Shown one piece after another: positions 1 to 5,151 of a stretch of 5,151 nt of DNA. Under the pieces are notes generated by a model, which saw only the letters and a program-made list of their open reading frames with translations, was not told the DNA's origin and did no database searches. Position 1 is the stretch's first letter. Every line of letters starts with the position of its first letter. The position numbers and the translations under genes were made by a program. The stretch comes from Actinomycetota bacterium (lineage in GTDB: Bacteria; Actinomycetota; Humimicrobiia; Humimicrobiales; Humimicrobiaceae): positions 1 to 5,151 of the forward strand of contig JACVJB010000103.1 of assembly GCA_015711775.1 (NCBI GenBank), given 5' to 3'.

Positions 1-1
1 T

Positions 2-217
2 TATAAGATCTTTTGTCAAACGAGCACATTTACCAATGACCGGCATTGAATTTATTACTTCCCGGGTATTTCCGGAACAATAAAGAATCAGTATTGTATG
101 GGGCATATATTTCTGTAAAAAGATCATAAATTTAAAAAAAGAAATCACCGACAATATGACCAGCAGTAAAAATACTAAAAATATATAAAAGTACCTTATA
201 TTCTTTCTAATAACCAT
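2..217 (-). CDS. Partial membrane-anchored protein of unknown function (N-terminus only)
   Basis: This frame stays open from an ATG at 215-217 to the left edge, giving 72 codons with the C-terminus outside the window. I do not recognise the family. The first residues are basic (MVIRKNIR). They are followed by a strongly hydrophobic stretch at about residues 9-29 (YFYIFLVFLLLVILSVISFF) that looks like a signal anchor or uncleaved membrane helix. By the positive-inside rule the rest would lie outside the cytoplasm. A more polar part follows, including ILILYCSGNTREVINSMP and a second Cys at residue 64. An in-frame stop at 236-238 lies just upstream, so this ATG is the only good start for the whole frame, but no clear Shine-Dalgarno site precedes it. 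It follows the B12-binding subunit in the same direction after 46 bases, with a weak hairpin between. It could be the last operon gene or an unrelated neighbour. The basic-then-hydrophobic pattern argues against a chance frame, but the length seen is short. Confidence 0.55.
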   Translation of the reverse strand, partial: MVIRKNIRYFYIFLVFLLLVILSVISFFKFMIFLQKYMPHTILILYCSGNTREVINSMPVIGKCARLTKDLI

Positions 218-237
218 AAATAAATTACAGAAATTTT

Positions 238-255
238 AAAAGCAATATTTATTGC
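238..255 (-). terminator. Weak candidate intrinsic terminator after the B12-binding subunit
   Basis: Nine bases past the stop of the small mutase subunit, the minus strand reads GCAAT-AAAT-ATTGC followed by TTTT. A 5-bp stem with a 4-base loop and a short U run has the layout of a rho-independent terminator. The stem is short and AT-rich and the U run is only four long, so termination would be partial at best. It would separate the mutase operon from the membrane-protein frame. Confidence 0.25.
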
Positions 256-263
256 AGGATTAT

Positions 264-665
264 TTAAGCCACCAGGCTCTGTATTGCCCCGACTATTTCC
301 TCCTGGGTGGCTCCTGCGGTAAATACCTCATCAAACCCCACTTCTTTTAATTTCTGGTGGTCCTCAATTGAGAAAATGCCTCCGATTATAAAGGCCATGC
401 TTTCCTTTAAGCCCTTTTCTGTTGCCAGGTCAATAAGATCCTTGCCAAGAGTCAGGTGGGCGCCACCAAGCGAGCTTACCCCAATCACATCGGCATCTTC
501 CTGTATGGCAATGTTAATTATTTCATCAGGCAGTGCATTACCGAGATAAATTACTTCCATGCCGGCATCCCTTAACATTTTTGCAACTGTAATAAGGCCC
601 CTGTTGTGAACATCCAGGCCAAGTTTTGAAAGGAGCACCTTGATTTTAGCATTATCTTTTTTCAT
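264..665 (-). CDS. B12-binding small subunit of an acyl-CoA mutase (methylmalonyl-CoA mutase C-terminal domain)
   Basis: This 133-residue protein is a stand-alone cobalamin-binding Rossmann-like domain. Such domains are fused to the C-terminus in single-chain mutases but separate in two-subunit forms, and the length is normal for the separate form. The base-off/His-on signature DxHxxG is intact as LDVHNRG, with D18, H20 (the lower-face cobalt ligand) and G23. The upstream Lys that helps set the His charge is present as K14. GVSSLGGAH (residues 62-70) and IIGG (93-96) match the loops around the nucleotide tail of the cofactor. Its partner is the large subunit encoded at 820-2577. Together they should hold adenosylcobalamin and generate the 5'-deoxyadenosyl radical. 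Translation starts at the ATG at 663-665 behind a strong GGAGG site. The 154-base gap from the large subunit is unusual in an otherwise tightly packed operon. Nothing in this subunit defines the acyl-CoA substrate. Confidence 0.95.
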   Translation of the reverse strand: MKKDNAKIKVLLSKLGLDVHNRGLITVAKMLRDAGMEVIYLGNALPDEIINIAIQEDADVIGVSSLGGAHLTLGKDLIDLATEKGLKESMAFIIGGIFSIEDHQKLKEVGFDEVFTAGATQEEIVGAIQSLVA

Positions 666-819
666 TTAATCCTCCAAATATTTTTAGCCAAAAATAACTT
701 TAATAAATTAAACTTTTTACATGGATTTTTTCCGGGACACCGGATATTTTATCCACTTTCTATTTTAAATTCCTTTATTGCTTATGAAATCAGCATAAGA
801 ACCGTCCCTGCAATAATTC
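666..819. other. 154-base gap between the mutase subunits, with two small inverted repeats
   Basis: No frame of useful length is present. Two inverted repeats stand out. TCCGG (731-735) pairs with CCGGA (740-744) across a 4-base loop, and an outer arm TGGAT/ATCCA (722-726 and 751-755) brackets it. CTTATG (781-786) pairs with CATAAG (794-799) across 7 bases. On the minus (transcribed) strand the first hairpin is followed by an A run rather than a U run, so it is not an intrinsic terminator for this operon. It could be an mRNA processing or stability element that lets the small subunit be made at a different level. I see no convincing promoter. The stretch AAGAACCGTCCCTG (797-810) resembles a motif I remember from dispersed REP-like repeats in anaerobic Firmicutes; this is recollection only. 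Confidence 0.4.
671..675 (-). promoter_or_regulatory. Shine-Dalgarno site of the B12-binding subunit
   Basis: The minus strand reads GGAGG, then five bases (ATTAA), then the ATG at 663-665. This is the strongest ribosome-binding site in the window. It fixes the start and shows that the gene is translated independently despite its distance from the large subunit. Confidence 0.8.
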
Positions 820-2577
820 TTACCAGAAAACGGGCGGTTTCCAGAGACCGAAAGCTTTCTTAAATACTTTAAAGATTTCTCCGCCGGTGCAGCCCACCCT
901 GGCGCAGTCAAGCGAGAAAGGAACTATATTGTCTTTGCCCCTGCAGGCATTTTCAAGAGCTACCAGGGACGAGGCAACCTTCTCATTGTCCCTACTGAGT
1001 TTAAGGCTGGCAATTTTTGCCTTCTGCCTTTCTTCAACGCCTTCCGGATAACTGAATACCTCAATAGGATTTGCTGCTGTTTCGGATCTGTAAACATTGC
1101 TTCCCACAAATTTTATAACGCCACTGTCTATAAGTTCCTTTTCCCTGCAGAAATAGGCGGCTACTTTATTGTGTATCCAGCCCTTTTCAATAGCTGCAAC
1201 ATATCCTCCAACTTTTTCAATCTCCTCAACTTCATCAAGTATTCTTTTTTCTATTTCGTTTGTCAGCGCCTCTACATAAAAAGATCCGCCAAGCGGGTCA
1301 ACAACATCAGTTATTGCAGTTTCTTCCTGTATAATCTGCTGGGTGCGCAAAGATATAAGCGCCGCCTGCTCGGTTGGCACTGAATATGCCTCGTCATACG
1401 AGTCAACATGCAGGGATTGCACGCCCCCAAATACCGCAGACAGGGATTGTATAGCCGCTCTTACAATATTGTTTAAAGGCTCCTCCCTTACGAGGGAAAT
1501 TCCCGAGGTCTGGACATGGCATCTCATCCACATAGCGCGCGGATTTTTTGCTCCAAAACGGTATTTCATTATTCTGTACCATAGCCTGCGCACCGCCCTT
1601 ATCCTTGAGACTTCCTCAAAAAAGTCGCTTGATATTGACCAGAAAAAGGCAAGCCGCTGGGCCACCCAGTCAACATCATAACCCCGCGCAACCATCTCAT
1701 CAAGGCTCTCTATGGCATTTGCAACTGCAACCGCCATTTCTGTAACTCCTGAGGTCCCGAATTCATGAAGATTGTAGCCGTTTAAAGTATTGAAATTAAA
1801 ACCCGGGACATTGTTTTTAATAAATTCTATATTGTCTACCTGTATCCTGAAGCAATCCCTGGGCGGGATAGATTCAGGCCCGCTTCTTACAACCTCTTCA
1901 AGTGTTATGTCATTCTGCACGCTTCCCTTTAAAACATCAAAACTGAGGCCCTTTCTTTCTGCAGCGGCAAGATACATCGGAAAAAGTATGGCAGTATTTG
2001 ACGGGTAATGCGTTACAAGGGATACCGTGACTTTATCAATAGGGACATTATCAAAAAGAATTTCCATATCATCTGCAGAATCAATTGCCACGCCGCTCAT
2101 GCCCACCTGCCCTTTTGAAATGGGATCATCAGAATCATACATCTGTGTGGTGGGCAAATCATGGATGACACTTAAGCCGGTTGCGCCGTGCTCAAGCATA
2201 TATTTTAACCTCTGATTTGTATCTTCCGGGCCGCCGTAACCATTTATCTGCCTTATCGTAAATTTTTTACCACGGTACATATTCGGGTGGATCCCCCTTG
2301 TGAATGGTTCGCTTCCCGGATAGCCGAGATCAAAATCATAATCAAGCTCCGGCGCATGTACCGGAGCATACAGCATATCCCTGGGAATTTCTGAACCCAG
2401 GATTGTATGTGGAACCGATTGCCACTCCCCGCCCTTTTTTTCAAGGTAATTTTCTTTAAACAATCCGTAATCATCTTTTATTTTCTTTACCGACTCAGCA
2501 TTATAAAGTGATTGTGGCTTTTCATTTTTTAAATTTTGTTGCAGAATTTCTTTTGTTGTTTTTTTTATGTCTGCCAT
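820..2577 (-). CDS. B12-dependent acyl-CoA mutase large (catalytic) subunit, methylmalonyl-CoA mutase family, atypical active site
   Basis: This 585-residue protein is the TIM-barrel catalytic subunit of a two-subunit adenosylcobalamin acyl-CoA mutase, and it lacks the B12 domain, which is encoded separately at 264-665. Family landmarks are clear: PFTRGIHPNMYRG (91-103), FTIRQ (106-110), GLSVIHDLPT (134-143), YDSD (147-150), GVAIDS (162-167), VQND (220-223), RLAFFW (308-313), the CoA-binding RCHVQTSG (352-359), GGVQSLH (384-390) and DPLGGSFYVE (427-436). Compared with Propionibacterium methylmalonyl-CoA mutase from memory, Gln197 (Q221), Arg207 (R231) and the Arg326/His328/Gln330 set (R352, H354, Q356) are kept. 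The substrate Tyr89 is Ile111 and the catalytic His244 is Asn269. The loop VSLVTHYPSNTA (185-196) is about two residues longer than usual. Isobutyryl-CoA mutase has Phe and Gln at the Tyr89 and Arg207 positions, and 2-hydroxyisobutyryl-CoA mutase has Ile plus a nearby Asp (here Ile138), so none of the known types fits. Its start lies five bases past the chaperone stop, with an AAGGA site inside the chaperone's last codons. Family certain, substrate unknown. Confidence 0.95.
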   Translation of the reverse strand: MADIKKTTKEILQQNLKNEKPQSLYNAESVKKIKDDYGLFKENYLEKKGGEWQSVPHTILGSEIPRDMLYAPVHAPELDYDFDLGYPGSEPFTRGIHPNMYRGKKFTIRQINGYGGPEDTNQRLKYMLEHGATGLSVIHDLPTTQMYDSDDPISKGQVGMSGVAIDSADDMEILFDNVPIDKVTVSLVTHYPSNTAILFPMYLAAAERKGLSFDVLKGSVQNDITLEEVVRSGPESIPPRDCFRIQVDNIEFIKNNVPGFNFNTLNGYNLHEFGTSGVTEMAVAVANAIESLDEMVARGYDVDWVAQRLAFFWSISSDFFEEVSRIRAVRRLWYRIMKYRFGAKNPRAMWMRCHVQTSGISLVREEPLNNIVRAAIQSLSAVFGGVQSLHVDSYDEAYSVPTEQAALISLRTQQIIQEETAITDVVDPLGGSFYVEALTNEIEKRILDEVEEIEKVGGYVAAIEKGWIHNKVAAYFCREKELIDSGVIKFVGSNVYRSETAANPIEVFSYPEGVEERQKAKIASLKLSRDNEKVASSLVALENACRGKDNIVPFSLDCARVGCTGGEIFKVFKKAFGLWKPPVFW

Positions 2578-2582
2578 TTTAT

Positions 2583-3557
2583 TTATTCCTTTATTAAATT
2601 TAATAATTTTTCAATAATACGTTCAGATATCCTGTATGGATTCTTTTCCTCAATAGCGCCTGCTGCCATCAAATCCTCCTGCAGAATCATCTCCTTTAAA
2701 TTTTTCCTGCAGAAAGCTATGAAATGATTTAAAACCTCATCCTCAATTTCCTGAACCAGCCTTTTTTCAAGGTACTGCTCTTTCATATGATCATTAAAAA
2801 AAACCTGGTGCTCATCTATTGCTGCGGTAAGCTCATCCAGGCCGGTTTTTAAAAGTCCGCTTGTAAGAATTATCTTCTGCTCCCAAAACTTCCCGCTGCT
2901 GCTTTGGCTATTATGCCTGATAAGTGACTCAATATTTGATTTTAACTCTGCGGGATCTCTTTTATCAGTTTTATTTATTACAAAAATATCACCTATCTCA
3001 AGAACGCCTGCTTTTATTGTCTGCACATAATCCCCCATCTCAGGCACCAGCACAAGCACGGTTGTGTGCGCAGAATTCATTATGCTTGCTTCAGTCTGGC
3101 CAACACCCACAGTTTCAATAAGTATTATATCTTTGCCCATAGCATCCATAATGTTTGCAATCTGCAGTGTTGAACGGGATAGTCCCCCGTAAGTTCCTCT
3201 TGTTGCAAGGCTTTTTATAAAAACTCCGCTGTCTTTTGAGTGCTCAAGCATCCTAACACGATCCCCCAGGATTGCCCCGCTTGTCAGCGGGCTTGAGGGA
3301 TCAACTGCTATTACGCCGACGGATTTTCCAACATCCCTGAAATGCTTAATTAAAAAATTTACAATGGTGCTTTTGCCTGATCCGGGAAGACCTGTTATCC
3401 CTATAATATAGGCGCGGCCCGTATGTTTGTATAAATGTTTAAGCGCAGCATAAACCTGCGGGTCTTCCTCCTCTGCCATTCTTATAAGCTTTGAGACAGC
3501 AACCGTGTCGCCTTTTAGCGCCTTAGCGGCAATTTTTGCAATGTCAAATTCAGACAT
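2583..3557 (-). CDS. meaB: MeaB-family GTPase, chaperone of the B12-dependent mutase
   Basis: This 324-residue G3E-family GTPase (MeaB/ArgK type) normally guides adenosylcobalamin loading into methylmalonyl-CoA-type mutases and protects or ejects damaged cofactor, using GTP hydrolysis. All G motifs are visible: Walker A GLPGSGKST (56-64), the MeaB-typical AVDPSSPLTSGAILGDR (84-100), ATRGTYGGLS (118-127), the G3 region ETVGVGQTE (148-156), the base-recognition motif NKTD (195-198) and a G5-like TSG (232-234). The C-terminal helical part (about 255-324) matches the dimerisation arm of the family, and the length is normal. The ATG overlaps the end of the phosphotransacylase gene by eight bases, a sign of translational coupling, with GAGGGA seven bases upstream (3565-3570). 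It lies directly before the mutase large subunit, as expected for a dedicated chaperone. No residue looks defective. The older name ArgK (arginine/ornithine transport kinase) is misleading here. Confidence 0.96.
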   Translation of the reverse strand: MSEFDIAKIAAKALKGDTVAVSKLIRMAEEEDPQVYAALKHLYKHTGRAYIIGITGLPGSGKSTIVNFLIKHFRDVGKSVGVIAVDPSSPLTSGAILGDRVRMLEHSKDSGVFIKSLATRGTYGGLSRSTLQIANIMDAMGKDIILIETVGVGQTEASIMNSAHTTVLVLVPEMGDYVQTIKAGVLEIGDIFVINKTDKRDPAELKSNIESLIRHNSQSSSGKFWEQKIILTSGLLKTGLDELTAAIDEHQVFFNDHMKEQYLEKRLVQEIEDEVLNHFIAFCRKNLKEMILQEDLMAAGAIEEKNPYRISERIIEKLLNLIKE

Positions 3558-4593
3558 TATCCATTCCCTCTGTCTGCAGAAGCGTCATGGCAATTAAAGT
3601 TACGATATCCTTTGCCAAACATCCCCTTGAAAGATCGTTAAATGGCCTGGCCGCCCCCTCTATAACAGTGCCGCATACCTCGGCTTTGGCAAGCCTCTGC
3701 ATTATTTTATACCCGATATTGGCAGAATTTAATTCGGGAAATACAAGAACATTAGCATGGCCTGCTGATTCACTTTTGGGAAATTTAATCTCTGCAACTT
3801 CCGGAACTACTGCGGCATCAAACTGTATTTCGCCCTCAATTTTAATTTCCGGCCTTTGAGCTCTTATTCTTGCCACAGCCTTTTTTATTTTTTCAACTTC
3901 TTCGCCATCAGCGCTGCCCATCGTGGAATAGGAAAGCATTGCAACAATTGGTTCAGCGGTAAATACTGATTTTGCTGTTTCATAACTTGAAACTGCCATG
4001 TCAAAAAGCTGGTCCTCTGTGGGTTTGGGAATTATAGCAGGATCAGTTACGCAAAATATCCCATTTAATCCATATTGACAGTCTGGAACTTCGACAAATG
4101 CTGAGCCGCTTAAGGTTTTTTTCCCAGGCAGCAGACCAAGGCTATTTATCACTGCCCTCAGAAGGGCTGCAGTTGAACTTATTGAACCGCCCACTGCGCA
4201 GTCTGCCTCATTAAGTTTAAGAAGAATTGCTGCCCAGTAGGAAGTATCTATGCTGTTTGATTCTAAAAGGCTGTTGTCTATTTTTTTATTACGATTCTTA
4301 AATGCTGCAGCAATAATTTCTTTTATTTCGCCCCTTCTTTTGGACTGCTGCGGATCTATTACCGAATAATTAATGGAGTTTTTTGAGCCGACTTTTTTAA
4401 TGTTTTCAAGAATATTTTTTTCGCTGCCGATAAGAATATAGCTGCTGTCGTTTATTTCACTTAAATACTTCAATGCATGAATGAGCCTTATGTCATTTCC
4501 GTCACTGAAAGCAATTGTTTTTTTAATGCTTTTGCTTCTTTCAATAATACCATTAAAAAACTTTCCCCTGATTTCAATATCATCCATTTTCAT
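3550..4593 (-). CDS. Phosphate acetyl/butyryltransferase family enzyme (phosphotransacylase)
   Basis: This 347-residue protein belongs to the phosphate acetyl/butyryltransferase family, which interconverts acyl-CoA plus phosphate with acyl phosphate plus CoA in the cytoplasm. The length fits the short, catalytic-domain-only form. Recognisable segments are DCAVGGSISSTAALLRA (131-147), VTDPAI (182-187), PTEDQL (191-196), SYSTMGSADG (221-230), EGEIQFDAA (253-261), the FPELNSANIGYK region (285-296) and the active-site NDLSRGC (319-325) with S322, R323 and D329. Two places differ from typical acetyl enzymes: the N-terminal 'FPEGxD' motif reads FSDGND (29-34), and the usual Lys/Arg of STKGSA is Met225. 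This leaves acetyl-, propionyl-, butyryl- or another acyl-CoA as possible substrate. Its place between regulator and mutase chaperone suggests that it acts on the mutase product, or on an acyl-CoA derived from it, to supply acyl phosphate for ATP formation; no acyl kinase is in view. The start at 4591-4593 is preferred over an ATG two codons on because of AAGGAG spacing. Confidence 0.92.
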   Translation of the reverse strand: MKMDDIEIRGKFFNGIIERSKSIKKTIAFSDGNDIRLIHALKYLSEINDSSYILIGSEKNILENIKKVGSKNSINYSVIDPQQSKRRGEIKEIIAAAFKNRNKKIDNSLLESNSIDTSYWAAILLKLNEADCAVGGSISSTAALLRAVINSLGLLPGKKTLSGSAFVEVPDCQYGLNGIFCVTDPAIIPKPTEDQLFDMAVSSYETAKSVFTAEPIVAMLSYSTMGSADGEEVEKIKKAVARIRAQRPEIKIEGEIQFDAAVVPEVAEIKFPKSESAGHANVLVFPELNSANIGYKIMQRLAKAEVCGTVIEGAARPFNDLSRGCLAKDIVTLIAMTLLQTEGMDNV

Positions 4594-4604
4594 TTCGCTT
4601 TTTA

Positions 4605-4610
4605 CTCCTT
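4605..4610 (-). promoter_or_regulatory. Shine-Dalgarno site of the phosphotransacylase gene
   Basis: AAGGAG on the minus strand lies 11 bases before the ATG at 4591-4593 and 17 before the ATG at 4585-4587. The first distance is within the working range and the second is not, so the upstream ATG is chosen. The site sits in the 24-base space after the regulator stop codon. Confidence 0.65.
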
Positions 4611-4617
4611 TTTTTGA

Positions 4618-5151
4618 TTAATATGTTTTTTCAAATACGAATTTTCCATGGGAAGAATTAAAAAAATCCTCAAAATATATTAACCTGCGCAAATCTTCAT
4701 GAATAACCGTCCAAAAAGTCTGCACATAATTTATGACCTGTTTATCTTCAGGGGCAATTTCTAGAAGTTCTGCGGTCCGTTTATCAGGAACATCAGCAAC
4801 AAGCACTCTTTTTGAATAAATAAGTCTTAAGCTTAAAATCTCTGTCACAATCCTTGTAAATGAATTCCGAGTGAGCAGATTTTTACTTATATTGCCTGTT
4901 AAGGAATAAGGCAGATATGCCTTTGTGATGTAAAGGGGTTTTTCAAATGCAAGCACGAGCCTTTCAACATACAGTATTTTTTCAGCTTTGCTTAAATTCA
5001 TGCTGGATATGAGTTTTTCACCAGGTAGAATTATCTCTTTGCGAAGTATCTTATTCCGGGTGTTAATTCCTTCGCGCCTCAGCTCATCAATAATACTGGA
5101 TACTTTCTGCAGTGAAAGCGTTTCAACTTTTCTCCTGACGTATGTGCCCTT
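4618..5151 (-). CDS. GntR-family transcriptional regulator with UTRA domain (HutC subfamily), N-terminus outside the window
   Basis: The frame is open from the stop at 4618-4620 to the right edge, showing 177 residues. An internal Met codon at 4999-5001 is not the start. The first visible residues, KGTYVRRKVETLSL, match the end of the wing of the GntR winged helix ('GKGTFV'), so roughly the first 65-75 residues, with the recognition helix, are missing. The rest is a UTRA ligand-binding domain. Supporting segments are ILRKEIILPGEKL, the ILYVERLV strand followed by PLYITKAYLPYSL, the late ADVPDKRTAELLEIAPEDKQVINYVQTFW, and a terminal IYFEDFF strand with a short tail. UTRA domains bind small effectors such as sugars, histidine-pathway acids or alkylphosphonates, which usually releases the regulator from its operator. 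The gene is first in this direction and ends 24 bases before the phosphotransacylase, so it probably controls its own operon in response to a pathway compound. Promoter and operator would lie to the right, outside the window. Confidence 0.9.
   Translation of the reverse strand, partial: KGTYVRRKVETLSLQKVSSIIDELRREGINTRNKILRKEIILPGEKLISSMNLSKAEKILYVERLVLAFEKPLYITKAYLPYSLTGNISKNLLTRNSFTRIVTEILSLRLIYSKRVLVADVPDKRTAELLEIAPEDKQVINYVQTFWTVIHEDLRRLIYFEDFFNSSHGKFVFEKTY

Noticed and set aside
307..549. Plus-strand open frame of 80 codons opposite the B12-binding subunit
   Set aside because: It lies wholly antisense to a gene with intact family motifs, and its translation resembles no protein family I know.
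731..750. The TCCGG-gaca-CCGGA hairpin as a transcription terminator inside the operon
   Set aside because: On the transcribed (minus) strand the stem is followed by an A run, not a U run, and the stem is only 5 bp. It has no terminator layout in the operon's direction.
820..2577. Calling the mutase plainly methylmalonyl-CoA mutase, or 2-hydroxyisobutyryl-CoA mutase because of the Ile in the TIRQ motif
   Set aside because: Ile111 and Asn269 argue against the first. The retained Arg231, the lack of the Asp seen in the second (Ile138 here) and the loss of the GYH His argue against the second.
3536..3859. Plus-strand open frame of 107 codons opposite the phosphotransacylase
   Set aside because: It is a shadow of the well-supported minus-strand gene, with no recognisable motif of its own.
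4618..5001. A 127-residue protein starting at the ATG at 4999-5001
   Set aside because: The same frame stays open to the window edge, and the added residues complete the UTRA domain and the end of a GntR winged helix, so this ATG is internal.

Overview
The window holds a minus-strand operon for a coenzyme B12-dependent acyl-CoA mutase. The DNA is fairly AT-rich, especially between genes. Shine-Dalgarno sites are purine-rich and bacterial in type (for example GGAGG before the small mutase subunit), and the first gene is a GntR-family regulator, so the host is a bacterium. A split two-subunit mutase with MeaB and a phosphotransacylase suggests an anaerobic, fermentative or syntrophic lifestyle. 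That is inference, and I cannot name the phylum.

In transcription order, from the right edge leftward: a GntR/HutC-type regulator with a UTRA ligand domain, cut by the window edge (4618-5151); a phosphate acetyl/butyryltransferase-family enzyme (3550-4593); a MeaB-type G-protein chaperone (2583-3557); the catalytic large subunit of a methylmalonyl-CoA-mutase-family enzyme (820-2577); a 154-base gap with small inverted repeats; the separate B12-binding subunit (264-665); and the start of an unrecognised membrane-anchored protein that runs off the left edge (2-217). The first four genes are packed with 24-base, minus 8-base and 5-base junctions, so they are almost certainly co-transcribed.

The genes fit one process. 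The two mutase subunits form an adenosylcobalamin enzyme that rearranges the carbon skeleton of an acyl-CoA. MeaB loads and protects its cofactor. The phosphotransacylase could turn a CoA thioester into an acyl phosphate for ATP formation by a kinase outside the window. The UTRA regulator probably senses a pathway metabolite.

The main point of interest is the mutase active site. It resembles neither ordinary methylmalonyl-CoA mutase nor the isobutyryl- or 2-hydroxyisobutyryl-CoA mutases as I remember them. The substrate-contacting Tyr of the TIRQY motif is Ile, the catalytic His of the GYH motif is Asn, a pocket loop carries about two extra residues, and the carboxylate-binding Arg is kept. 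This may be an acyl-CoA mutase of undescribed specificity, and the usual automatic label 'methylmalonyl-CoA mutase' should not be taken at face value.
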